From Schistosoma mansoni (Eukaryota; Platyhelminthes; Trematoda; Strigeidida; Schistosomatidae): a stretch of DNA of 64,000 bases. This document shows positions 25,838 through 40,060 of this stretch, in pieces. How positions within the stretch are numbered: position 1 is the stretch's first letter; each line of letters opens with the position of its first letter. Location: assembly GCF_000237925.1 (NCBI RefSeq), contig NC_031502.1, forward strand, positions 33,719,299 to 33,783,298, read 5' to 3'. A program made the translations under genes and the position numbers. Below the pieces are notes generated by a model. The model made no database searches. It was not told the origin of the DNA and saw only the letters and a list, made by a program, of their open reading frames with translations.

Positions 25838-28800
25838 GGCAACAAGTATAATCTTCATGATAAAATTGTATAAAACCATGTTCACCTTGTGCTTGTGTTC
25901 TTCGAGTTCCTAAGCTCACATATAAATAGTGCAATCGTTTAACCAATTCTATTCTTCGTTTTTCTGCAGCCATTCGAAGACGTCTTAAACGCTGTAGACG
26001 TTCTACATCATCATCTATATTTTAAAGTAAAAAGTTTTTTTATCAATCTCAAGTTAGGAGAAAACATGAACATTACATGGATTTTATAGCCATCAGTATT
26101 AAGATAATGAACAAGTTAAAGGAATAATGAAGACTTATCCAGACTATGATACTGAATGACAAAAACCAAATATGCCGGAAAAAGGAAAAATTCAATTTGA
26201 AAGTATTAAAAATAAATTCTTTGTATGCTTCTTTTCAGATTTTATTCGATTAAAATGCCATTTGATCTAAATGTTAAATAGCTGTTCCCTTCAGTGTTGA
26301 GATGTATATAGAATATCTTTGTCAATATGTAGAATTAATTTGTTTGACTGTACTTTTCATTTAGTATCGAGTAATTTAAGAAATTAGTTTCATGAAGAAA
26401 ATAGATGATCTGGTTTAATGATTTATCCTAAATTCGTACAAGAAGAAGAAGGATATTGATTTTTTCTGTGAATGGTTAACAAACATTTTGACTTAATCGA
26501 CTATATTTTTCTGGCGGTATTGATGAAGAACAGCGGCAAGCTTTAGTCGATTTGTAATATTTCATTGGTAGTCTATTTATTGAACATGATATTTGACATT
26601 TGGATGATCACTGTGCATATTTGTTCTCATATATAAAATATTTTCATTATATCATTTAGATTATAAGGAAAGATGTAACAAACTAAGGAACTTATTCACA
26701 TAAACCTTATCGTTAAAAATTATAGTACTTCTCGGCATTGCCTACCTGCCGCCTCATTAGGGATTGAAATCACGACCTTTAGGTCTCACATTGATATCTT
26801 AAACTTCAGACTAATGAGTTGGGATCCAGTGGCTTATGTGTCTTAATTCAATAAGTTAACGGTAATGCACGACTATTATCTACTGCCATTGGTAATAGTT
26901 ATTTAGACCCACGCCATTATTGAACTCTGTCAGTTTTCATCGGTATCAATCCATGGAGGAAATCACTTACAAAATTGAATTTTCGTTATTTGATATTTTC
27001 CTATTATATAATCAATGTTCGAATACTGGATATTCATTAGTAATCTATTGGTTTTCAGTATTATTAGTCATTAACTCTTTCAATAAATTTGATAGGATCT
27101 AGAAAAGTGCCAAGTAATATTTTGCCCTTATATCGGTGATAGTTAACTATTTCCACACTGTCATATTATATATGAATCTATGATAAAGTGATAGGTTGAA
27201 TACTGTTGAAAAATGTATCAAATGAGAACAATGTTATTTCCCAATCTAAGACTTTATTAATAAAATATTTTAGTTAAATAATAATTGAGTTTAGATACTG
27301 TGAAACTTTAACATAACTATACAAATAGTATAAATGATATATTTGTAATATCCCAATGAGTACTATTTAAACTTGGATTAGTTTTAATTTGGTTATTTAT
27401 TCTCTGAGGAAGTGACTTACACTAAGTCACGAAACGTCAAAAAATCTCATTTTTCTACTCATTAGGATATTACAAATATATCATTGAATTATAATAATCT
27501 ACCCAATGTTCAATTTATTCGAATATAAATTGAACCAAATCAAAACTTGGCATTAGAGCTTGAAGTCACTAACTTCTAGTCTGAGTCACATTGGTAGATA
27601 CAGACTACTTGGTTGGGGTCCGCTTGACTATCGTAACCAATGGTTAGAGAATCTAGGTGACATGACTCAGAATCGATCACAATGGTGTAGGTGTATATAC
27701 TCTTTATCTTCCCTTAAAACTTGAGATTAAAATTGTTTCATATCTTTCTTTCTTCTTGTACTATATCCCTATATACAACCTTTCTTTCATATATCACCAC
27801 CACTAAATTAACTACTTCTATGAATTCGGTGTTCATCTTGTTGTGCTAACGAGATATGGCAACATGGACCGATGCATATATGTGCCTGGTCCTACGTTGT
27901 AGCTAACTGACTGACTGATAATTTATTTGAAATTATCAATTTAAAACTTGGTAATATATATACTTAACTTTATGCATAGAACATTCCGATTCAGTTATAT
28001 TATTCATGCTATCTACTAAAGTACTATATATATTTTAGAATAAAATCAATATGTAACAATATAAACTTCCTTTTTACATTCCAAATGTGTTCTATTATGT
28101 TACATGTGTATATGTTTTAAGCTATGTATACATATGTTGAATTAACTTTTAATTATACTGTTTATAGTACATCATATTTCAAAAAAATTTCTTTTTCGTA
28201 AAGGTACTTAATTTTCACCGTTGAAATCACGAACTTATTAGAAAAAGACCATCATTAAAAACCTGGCAGTACTGTAAGGTTGTTTCTTTATAGTATATGA
28301 CTCCTCAACAAACTGTATCCACAGCTCCACATGCAAGGATAGAACCCAGAACCTTCGATTTTACTCGCGAACGCTTGACATTTTCCATTGTAGTCTACTA
28401 CGGTCTACTTTGTGATTTCAACTGTGAAAATGCTACTATCTCCATAAGTTCCCTATACTAAGACAATTAATTCATAAATGATCTTTCCTATAATATCATT
28501 TGATTCGCTTAGTACAACTGCTAAAACAATTCACATTTCATTTCACCCGAATGTTCAAGTCGAAATTAATCCCTAGATCGACTTTGAGAATAGGAGTATT
28601 AGATTTTAGACAGTGTCCAACAGTGCAATTCGAGAAACCATCCTATTCCCAAAGTCTCTAAAAGAACCAAATACGCATTTAGATTCTACTGGTAGCCACG
28701 AGCAAAATATAACAAACCTGTAGTTAAGGCATACCTAGGGATTTTCGCAATCAGCTAACAAACAGTTGCAAATCAGTAAATTTATATTACTTATTATGTA

Positions 28801-30477
28801 CTCAACACCTCAGTTGTTTGTCATAAAATGCTTGCCTTATATTCAGGCTTATTAATAATAGCATATGGGTGACTGAGATACTTTTGGATGTAACTCAATT
28901 ATCAAGTAAGAGTCTACACAGTTCACTTTGATTCAGAATATTTGTACGAGAAATATTCATACTGCTCAGTTGTTTTAACTAAAATAACTGAAAAAGATTT
29001 GACCTTGAGATCATGTAGTTGAAATGTGAATCTTTAACCCCTAGCCTACCCTTTTTATTGACTGAGGTACTGAATGAGATAACTTCTCTTCCTAAGTTTG
29101 ACGTGTGTTTCTTGTGATACGCGAATAAGGTAAGTACTACTTGATGAATTATATGCAAAAAATCGGAAATAACGTATTCCTTAAGACTACCATCAAATCG
29201 TTTAATCAGCTAGAAATTGTTAAATCAGTTGTTATGAATAACTCTTTGAAACTGGAATAAATATTAGTGATAAAGTTTAAAAATGATTTATAAAGGTTTG
29301 TTTAAAATTTTGGGTAGTAATTATCACTGAAAACACCGCATGTAGCTCCTCCGGGGGCTACTGCCGGTCCCAAGCCCGGGTAAAGGAGGAGGGTTGGGCA
29401 TGGGGTTAGCGACCCTATCCCGTAGAAAACCAACTCGCTAAAAAACGCTAACCAGAAAAAATTAATTATCGCTGAAATCACTAGAATCCCGGGAAAATTG
29501 AGGAGCTGATATTTCCTTATTTAAGATGTCTTATGATGAGCGTAAATAAACATGGGAGCCTTCGACCTTATAGTGATTGTTATATCGTAATACCGTCTAA
29601 ATAAAACCGAATGTCCCATATTTTCAAATTCACTTCTTTCAGAAAATACAATGGTCCTAAATGATCACTACTTGTATAAGGTCATAATTTCAATTCTAAA
29701 GAGATATTCTTAGTTTCTTATTGTTCAGAAATCTCAAATTAGAACAAAATAACTTTTTAGCATCTATTGCTTTCCTATGGCTCTCAATGTCGTGTAAGTT
29801 CATGATGAAACCTTACTTCAGTAAACCATTATCTCAACACTGACCATCTATTAATATTCTGCTGTGTCAATATAATGTAGACAGACGTACATAAACACAA
29901 TGTGATGTAGAATCATGCATGTTAGTTGACTAGGTAAACTTATCTAAAAACTAGGACAACTACCAACGTTCCTATGCATACACTTATGTATTTCAATAAA
30001 TCATCTTCATAAATTTATGCTGGAATATATCTTTACAGTTATTAGATCTGTATTTGTATAATGATCGGAAGAATTTAACCGATATCAAGGTTCAACAATA
30101 TGACACCGACTACTAACTAGATACCTACTAGTGTTGATATAAAGTATCCCATCTTGACAGACGGAAAAACTAATAATATGATTGATTTGTTTCTTTTCAT
30201 ACATGTTCAAGAACGTAACAATAAGATACCGTATTCTTTGTATCTCTAACTAATGATAATAGCATAGCCTTTTCTATGTTTACTCTGTATGTATATAAAA
30301 AAAACAAAGAAACAACATTATATTCTGTTGTTTATGTTTCATTTTAACTAATCTATCTGTCAGAAGGTCTTGTTATTAACAATGTTGGTTATTTCATAAT
30401 AATGTTAGTTAGTTTCTTCTCCTAATTAGGTTTTTGTTTTAATGTGCTTGTTCTCTTGTCAGTTCCATAGAACAGAC

Positions 30478-30552
<75 letters not shown>

Positions 30553-33500
30553 GAGACAGAAATACCCTACAATCGATTCTTCAAATCATCATAAATAATT
30601 ACTGAGAAGAAAAATCAATAAAAGTTTTCTTGAAAACAAACTTCTGTTCTCAGTAATATGATAAAAAAAATCGATTGTCATATACAATGTAAATGTACTG
30701 TTTATTTAATGTTATCTATATCTCACTATAATAATTTAGCGATTTATATGTATCAATGTATGCAACTTGTATTAATCAAGCCTCTACCAATATTATTCGC
30801 AATAGATTTAATTATACTAACCAATTATCTATATTTTTTTAATAATTGAACTTCGGCTTAACTCGTAAAACATATCAAATGATAAGTATTGTAAATTAAT
30901 GATGAGTTGAACATTTATAACTAATGGGGTCCGACCTTGTTAAAAGTGAAGCAGAAATCACTGATCATGATGGATGTACGTAACGGGATATCACAAATTG
31001 ATCGTAATTTGTAATGTGGGCAATTAGTTTTTAGACTTTTCAAGTGTTTAAGAGCCGTCATCTACAACTAAGCCCATATATATGTATATATAATAGTAGA
31101 ACAGATCTTTGAGTATGACAATCATATAACAGTTTACAAAGAAGTATAAAATCTCAAAGGATGATGTAATGAACGGTTGTTCTGTTCTAAGTATAGAATC
31201 TGAAATAACTTCCATTATAAGATGATCGAGAAATCGCAAACTTTCATTCTTCAGTTCAACAAGACGAACTTTCTTGATACAAGTCCGATAAAAGTTTGAT
31301 AATTACATAGTTGAAATCACGAGTCAATTCGAGGTAGACCATCATGGAAAACCTGGAGGCACTGGACGGCCGTTTTTTCCTATTGTGGAACTCCTCAGCA
31401 GTGAGCATCCACAATCCCATCTCGTAATCTAGCTTCACTTGACTCATAATTTCAACTATAAAATTACTAAAATCTTCTCAAACCCCCCCTTCTGATGACA
31501 ATTGCATCTTTATTTCTTGGATTTATTCAGTAATGATGGGATAATTTCCCATTACTGATATCATGAATCGATATCAAAATTGTTGCATCTGAATTTATTT
31601 GATATAGTGAGCCAATCAGAAGTAGGCAAACGAAAAGGTCACTCGATGAGAATCAGAAATGACCTGAAGTGCAAACTCATATCATTGGCTAAGAAATGGG
31701 TTCATTTCGTACGAGGTAGAAATGTATACGTATAAATGAGTATTTGTGCATAATATTCAGTAGCCCAATAAACTGTCTCGTTCACTGTGTTTTCGTCCAA
31801 TAAACCAGTTGGGAGGGGCTATCATGTAGCAAGTTGTGTATCAATATCAGATCCCGGACACCGCCTACCATAACAAACTGGAAAATCTGAAATGTGAATA
31901 ACTTTTTAGGTTCCATGTATTTGCTTTTTTGTTGTATAGCAAGCCGAACGCGCCACTGATTTGGTATTGTGTTTTTACAATACAAGTTGCAATTTTATCT
32001 TACGAATAATTACTTAATGGTTTGTTTTCAGTTTTTATTGATTATTTTTAGCATTTACTCGTTTTTTCTATTTCTCTGTGGTAAAACATGTTTTCACAAT
32101 TGAAATGCTAAGAAAAAACATTTGGCAGACAGTATGATAGATAAAATAACCAATCACCTGTAATGATCATACAAAATGACATTGTTTACCATAAGTTAGT
32201 CGATTATGGTAGACGTCACTCCGACAGGAGACTAATCACGGATTGAATATTTCGGTGAAATTGTGACATAAATTCCATGTGGTGCATCAGTTCAATTGTT
32301 TTTTCTATTTAGCGTTTTTTTAGCGAGTTAGTTTTTTACAGGACGGGGTCGCTAACCCCATGCTCAACCCTTATCGTTTATCCGGGCTTGGAACCGGCAG
32401 TAACCCCAGAGGGGCTCTAAGCGGAGATACAAGTGTTTATTAACAGTTGTCTACGCAAAATACTTCAAATCCGTAGACCAGACACTATCAGCAACAACCT
32501 GCTGTGGGAGAGAACAAATCAGATTCCATCCGGCGGAGGAAGAAGTCAGGAAGACGCGCTAGAAGTGGATAGGACACACATTGAGGAAAGTGCCCAACTG
32601 TTTCACAAGGCAAGCCCTCACTTGGGATCCTCAAGGTCAAAGGAGAAGAGGAAGACTGAAGAACACATTACGCCGAGAAATAAAGAGGGATATGAGAAGA
32701 ATGAATAGCAACTGAATAGAACTAGAAAGGAAGGTCCAGGACAGCGTTGGTTGTAGAATGCTGGTCGGGGGCCTATGCTCCATTGGTAGTAAGAGACGTA
32801 AGTAAGTAAGTAAGTAAGTACATCAGCTCAGTTAAGACAGAATATATATTTTGTTGATGATTTCCAGCTCAAACGAGATATACAGTTAAGGTTAATTTTC
32901 TTATCTGAAGAGGTAAATTAGTATGGCAAATATATTCAGATTTAGTAGTTTTCTAATATATTACCAATTCAATTATTGTTCAGTTTAGTTGTGGTTGTCA
33001 CCTAAAAAATATATTCCAAGACATGATTAACTTCTTTAAATTATTCATAACAGATCAGGTAATTCACAGTGTCTTGCTCTGCAATAAAACTACTTTTAGA
33101 TTCGAAATGGGGAGATTTTGTAAAATCCAATTTTCAGCAATTCATTCGTATACTTCACCGATAACTGTGAGACGTTTCATATGCCTCAAAAGATTTAAAT
33201 ATAGTGTTTTCTGTTCATGTGCTCGTAAAGTTTAATATTTTTCATTACATCACCCACAAAAAATATTTTACACTGTAAGTTGTAATTATAAGATTGTTGA
33301 AGAATTTTTACAAATAGCTAATGAACATCTGGACCTAATATACAAGTAATATGATCGAATTTAGTAGGTAAATATCTCTGAAACTATGTACTATTGTGGT
33401 GAATGTTACTTATGGCAACATAAGTAGTATGAAATGCGAATCACAAGTGGAATGCTTGCCGATAGATGGTTGGGAAGATCGAATCGAAGAGAATGGAAAC

Positions 33501-36500
33501 ATAGAGTAATTATAATGACAATGAAAGAATAATGAAGTTTGAGACAATTAATGGAGGGTTCGTGAATAAAGTATTGAACTTATGGTTTTCACATTTTATA
33601 AAAGAATTCTGTAATTTTGTGTTGGAATGCATTTGTTTTTCTCCGCCAATATTCTCATTCATTACATTATAGTTACTTTTACTGAACACCTATTTACATT
33701 CGGAAAAATAAGCTCCTCCAAGGTAAGAGTCACAGTCAAAAATACTCTGGGTTGAGTATCGTATTCAATGCATCATGATAGAGATTTATTTAATTTAAAC
33801 TCGATACTGAATAAATTATGAATAGTACTACACTACATTTGATAATCAAACAACAGTTACTTTTAGGTGTATGTTCAATGCCTCTTTATATGTTCTGAAC
33901 ATAGGATATTATTGTTAACAATCGCAAATAACAAATTCGATGTACATCATGTATTTCGGTTAATTATATATATGGCTTGATCTGATTATTCGAGATTTTA
34001 GGGACACTGATAACATCAAAAATATCAAAAATATTTTTTTCACTTATCTCAACAAATAATATCATACTTTAATTTTAGTCAGTCAGTCACAACGTAGAAC
34101 TTCGTACGTACGTACATCAATTCGAGTTGCCATACCATATTAGCACAGAGATACAATTGTCGATTCAAATCCCATAGTGGTAGAGGTAGTAAGGGTATAA
34201 GCAGTAATCGGAAAGACTAGGGTTTGAAGATGTTATTGAAGGAGTATAATACAGTGAAATAAATTTGGAAAGAGAAAAAAGATAAGGACACGAAGAATTC
34301 AGAAGATTAGAATTTGGTAGAACACAAAGAGTGGATGCACCTTCGCCATTGCAAACAATTTTGAGCCATGTCATTCAAGGTCTCTAACCATCGGTTGCTA
34401 TCATCTCGCGAATCCCAACCAGGTAGTCTACACCTACCAACATGGCTCAGTCCACTTGTCAGTGACTTCATGGATTTATGCCACGTTTTGGTCTGGCCGC
34501 CCCTAGCTTCTTCCAACCTACTTCTACATCATGAAACANNNNNNNNNNNNNNNNNNNNNNNNNNNNNNNNNNNNNNNNNNNNNNNNNNNNNNNNNNNNNN
34601 NNNNNNNNNNNNNNNNNNNNNNNNNNNNNNNNNNNNNNNNNNNNNNNNNNNNNNNNNNNNNNNNNNNNNNNNNNNNNNNNNNNNNNNNNNNNNNNNNNNN
34701 NNNNNNNNNNNNNNNNNNNNNNNNNNNNNNNNNNNNNNCGAGTCCCAGAGTGAACATCAACTCTGAGATGCAGGTACGTCCAGCTGACGAGTCCCTGATA
34801 GGACGAAACGCGCATCCTGGATTCCACTGCTAGCTACTATCCATCTTTGCTTACAATGCTTGTGAATTAAGGCTATATCGAGGCAATACGCACAGTATGC
34901 ACATATGCCAATTAGAGACTGACCAGTTGCAGTTCTAAACATCAATGGGAAGATTCAAACAAACAATACTAAGTGAATTTAGATCATAATAATTAGAAAA
35001 GTTATATTTGATGTATGAAAATTAACTTTCAATTTTAAATAGAATGAAAATCTTATTAAAACTTACCAGAATCCATTTGAACTTGACGTTTTCTAATCTG
35101 AAAAGAAATTTATCAAACAGAATTAATTTCCATAAAATTTTAAACAGAATAAAACTGACTATTTATAAGTTAGAATTAAAAAATAACAGATAACAAGTGA
35201 GTTCGTTATAAAGGTAGTCATTTTAACATAAATCAATAATATCTATATTTACATAAATTATTTATTTTTTTATGAATTGTCATAAATCCAATACTCGGAT
35301 AAATCTAATCTGAGACCTCAAACTTATACAAGTTAAGAACAGGAATCGATCCTCATAGTTTATATCATGAATTGATTTTATTTAGACAACTACTGAAAAC
35401 CATTAAGTACAGCTGTTTCACCATACTATAGGATTCATCAGTGGTGGTTAACCATGACTGAACCAGTAATCAGACCCTAAACTTTCAGGTATCACTGGGT
35501 TGTACAACTATCACTTATAAATGTTTGTGATATTTTTTCTTGCAGACAAAACAACTAAGCTCAACTGATTGTGTCAATGAATTATATTTTATTTACACAC
35601 TCTACATTTTAATGATCAGATTTTTACATATTTAAAATGAATAACTGTTTATATAAGAACTTTCGTCTAAATTAGAGAGAATAGTTTCACAGTATTGGAG
35701 CGCCGAGTTGATGTAAGACACATTAAATAGGAATAATATATTCGTAAAATCTCAGCGAATGAATTTGAAGTAAATCCAATGTTTCACATAGCAATCTGGT
35801 TCAAGCTTTTTCAAGGAATCCTATTTAATGAATAACTGTTTGTTTATAAATGTGACTTGATAAAATCAAATTGATGTAGTTATTCACATCTATTTCAATC
35901 CTAATAAAATCTTATTTTACATTTGTTAGATTATTAACTTAAATGATAATTAGAATGATAGTGTACACAAATAATTATTTATATTTCATCCGTATATTTA
36001 TGTAAGGCGCTAATGTTACAAAGTGTTTAACCTCTAGGTCTACCGCATAGTATGGAAAGTATTAAATATCCCATTGATAGTAGTAACCACAGAAACTGTT
36101 TATTGTTTTATTACTCTATTTTGGTAATTAATAATAACCACAATGTATATTTTGATGACTAAACTAATCATGATCACTGTCTTTGATTGATAAATATTTA
36201 TTATTATTTTTAGTTATGTAATCTATTCCACTGTTATCATTGACTCATAAACTGCCTTGATTGGTTTAATAATTTCGTATATGCATATAAATATTACTGT
36301 ATATTAGATTAAAGCCTAATGAGGATCTAATAGAAAACAATATTGTTCGCTTATATAACTCGATGGCGTTTGAAGCGAAAGTTACTTGGTTCGAGTCCCA
36401 GTGTGAACATCAACTCTGAGATACAGGTACATTCAGCTGACGAGTCCCAAGTAGGACGAAACGCGCGTCCTGGATTTCACTGCTAGCCACTATCCATCTT

Positions 36501-39500
36501 TGCTTACAACGCTTGTATATGTTGTTCTAAATCACAATANNNNNNNNNNNNNNNNNNNNNNNNNNNNNNNNNNNNNNNNNNNNNNNNNNNNNNNNNNNNN
36601 NNNNNNNNNNNNNNNNNNNNNNNNNNNNNNNNNNNNNNNNNNNNNNNNNNNNNNNNNNNNNNNNNNNNNNNNNNNNNNNNNNNNNNNNNNNNNNNNNNNN
36701 NNNNNNNNNNNNNNNNNNNNNNNNNNNNNNNNNNNNNNNACATTTCAAAGATCCTTTTCTATTTTTCTGATTTTCAAAATTTAAATAGTTTGCGACTATC
36801 AAATAAGTCTAGCAAGCAATACAACCTATTTTGAATTTTTAATTATGAAGCTTCGTAACGTCAATTTACACTATGTGGAAAATATTTTGGTAATATTAAT
36901 TTAGATTATTAAATATTTGATTTCAATGAAACTTTAGTTTATAGTTAATTAGTTTAAATCAATTCTAAGGATGGTTATTTTTATGTATCATACCTGGTCA
37001 GATCGTATTTACCAAATGAGGTCAGTGTTATGTTATCAAATAATAACTGCGATGAAAGTGAAATCATGAATTTACTTATTTATTTATTTGAATACATAAA
37101 TATTGGTACAAAGGGGCACCGACTACATATGCGCCACATAAGTCACTTGGTTTGTGTGATATTGCCCGGGTGCCCAAACCAAGGCAGGTAGTTTTCTTAG
37201 GGGACCACATCCGGAACCTTCGACCTAAATGTCTGATCCACAAGGCAGTGGAGCAACGTAAGAAGATGGAGTCTCGTGGTAGCCTGTGAACAACGATTGG
37301 TTCATACGCCATTTGTTCCGTCAGGATCCTGGATCCCATGTGCATCATTGGTTTGGAATCAGGGTTTTTCAGCTTCACTAGGTGGATCCTTCGGGTCTAC
37401 CAGTTCGGTTAAAACGCCGGACATTCGCTTTATGTCCTCTCAATTCCCTAAACAATACCCCCACTACAAGAAGGAAGTGAGTAGGACTTCCCTGACAGTG
37501 GCTGTATACACATGGCCTTGTGAGAGCAATTGGAGAGGGAGAGCTGATTCTTCCCATCTTCGGCTGTACCTGTGTATTTGATGGATGTAGCTCTTGGCAC
37601 TCTGAACTCTGAAATCATGAATAAACTCAACTTTATGCCTAAAATCTAAAGACTCTCTGCATATTCTTCAACTTAATGATCAATGAAACAATACCGATTA
37701 TCGAATATTAGTAAGCTGTTAATGCAATGTAATTTAAAACTGAACAAATGATGATACCTGATTCGCAGTTTTAAAAGCTTTAAGTAAACAACATATCACA
37801 AAATCTAGATTAGGCAAACAAACAACATTAATTGATTGACTGATCACTGAGTAATGAGCAATGTCATGTTTATCTATTCCGTAGTGTTAATCGAGTTCTA
37901 TCAATGGAACTTGATCAAGGCTAACACCAGGTAAATATAAAGTTGGCAACCCTTCAGTCGTTAATGAATATAAACATCCATTCAATAGAAGATTATGTAA
38001 GATCTGAATATTAGTGTCCTCGACTGTCCTATCGAAAAATATGGTTTCAAATCTTGTGAAGTGCAACAGTTCTCTCAAGACTATAAATATATCTTGTCAA
38101 CAGGAGTTAATTAGACAAAAACCTAGGCTCAAGATTCTTAGAGACTACTTATTGTAAGTTTGTGATAAAATTATTGACTAGTGTCAGAAACAGAAAACTA
38201 AACACATGCTACCTAATACTTATTTACCTCTTGAAATGAAATATGTAGTAAATAGGTGTTTTAAAGTTTACTTTAAAAAGCTGGTTGTAAAACCAGGAGA
38301 AGATAGAAGTTTTCTTACTAAATTTATATCAGTTCAGTTAGTTTGACAATTGAACATAATGTCAAGTCGCTTAAACATAATCATTAACCTGAATAATGTA
38401 TAAAGTAATGAAGATTACCAAGTCTATGGACACATTAATGCAACACATTTCGAACAATCTGATCACACATATACTTGTTAAGAATGTATACATGAAAAAT
38501 AAAAGTCAACCAGACAGATCAAAAGTAAAGGTAAACAAGGATAATAATAAAAAAATTAACCTGAAAAACAATTTGAAACTCACTACGTTGGATAATGAAA
38601 CATTATAGTCATTTGTCTATTTGACCTTTATTTTTTTTTATATAGACATGTTCCTAACAGGTTATTATGTGGTCAGATTGTTCTAAATGTATCAGGTTAA
38701 TATATCATATAGTCTTAACATTATTCATCTTTTTTAGTACATTATACCAATTTATCAAAAGGACTAATTGTTTTAGTAAATAAAAACAGTTTATACAACT
38801 AAATGTAAATCATTGATCTCTATGCATTTTTTCATATGACATTTCTAATAATATCTAATTTGTAACTAAGTTCACTATTTATATAAATCAATAGACGAAA
38901 CTTAATTTATCAAATACCCTAAAAATAGAATCATAAAGAAGTAATAGATCTAAGCATTGTAGATTGGAAATGGATTATTACTATTATTATCAGAAGGGGG
39001 TTTTGTGGAGATTTTAGTCATTTTATCTAGTTGAAATCATGAGTCAATTGAAGCTAGATCACAATAGGAAGAAACGGCCGTCCAGTGCTTCCAGGTTTTC
39101 CATGGTGGTCTAGCTTCAATTGACTTATGATTTCAACTACATAAAATTACTAAAACCACCACAAAACCCCATTCTAATAATGATCGTATGCTCACTAGTG
39201 AGGTATTTCCTGGAGTTCTAGTGAGAAATGGTGACCAGTAGAGTTCAACCAGGTCTGTTGTGAGATAGTTACTCACTGAAGACATTGGTGAATGGTTGCT
39301 CAGTTTCGTGGATTGGTTGAAGATAGACATTAACAACATTGGACGGCTGTCTGCTCAGTGGTCTAGAGGTTAAGCGCTCGCGCGCGAGACTGATAGGTCC
39401 TAGTTTCGAATCTCGTGAGACTGGAATGAGGGTTCGCACTGCTGAGGAGTCCTACAATAGAATGAAATGGCCGTTCAGTGCTTCCATGTTTTCCATGGTG

Positions 39501-40029
39501 GTCTAGCTTTAATTGACTCATGATTTCAACTAAACGAATTTTATATCATTGAAAATTCATTCAATTTGTAATTTGTAATTGATTACTATAAGAATGCAAC
39601 TACTTATAATTGACCCACAGATATCAATCGAAAGTTTTAAATTCATAGAATATAAATTTTTAATCTGAGTTTATAAAAACAAAATATTATTAAATAATGA
39701 GCATACTACTTAATCATTAGTGATTATTAAAGAAATCCAGTTGTTTCTTAAATAATTACAAAGTTTAAATGATGTAACATATTAAACTGTTATGAAATAT
39801 TTTTTTTTACTCATATTTTACTATCACGTNNNNNNNNNNNNNNNNNNNNNNNNNNNNNNNNNNNNNNNNNNNNNNNNNNNNNNNNNNNNNNNNNNNNNNN
39901 NNNNNNNNNNNNNNNNNNNNNNNNNNNNNNNNNNNNNNNNNNNNNNNNNNNNNNNNNNNNNNNNNNNNNNNNNNNNNNNNNNNNNNNNNNNNNNNNNNNN
40001 NNNNNNNNNNNNNNNNNNNNNNNNNNNNN

Positions 40030-40060
<31 letters not shown>

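Larger units (their letters stand above)
20813..25885 (-). other. SPATA1-like intron (5.1 kb)
   Basis: AT-rich. It holds a degenerate LINE end (23400-23640, -), a palindromic family B element (24946-25295) and a CT/TA microsatellite. No further exon was recognised. Confidence 0.6.
26015..35066 (-). other. SPATA1-like intron (9.1 kb)
   Basis: A repeat-rich intron with a LINE 3' end (27545-27920), an inverted repeat with a hammerhead-like motif (27333-27485) and family B relics (28200-28445, 31300-31480). It also has RTE leader modules (29335-29465, 32300-32822), a microsatellite, and a LINE end plus gap plus family A copy (34078-34976). A tRNA-like degenerate SINE of another type may lie at 26740-26830 (-). 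Confidence 0.6.

Noticed and set aside
34527-34833. Open frames crossing N runs (also at 36.5, 39.8, 42.3 and 46.0 kb)
   Set aside because: They are artefacts of translating gap placeholders.
39185-39531. tRNA genes (A-box/B-box pairs)
   Set aside because: The tRNA-like parts in families A and B cannot form complete cloverleaves with acceptor stems and are embedded in repeats, so they are SINE heads and not tRNA genes.
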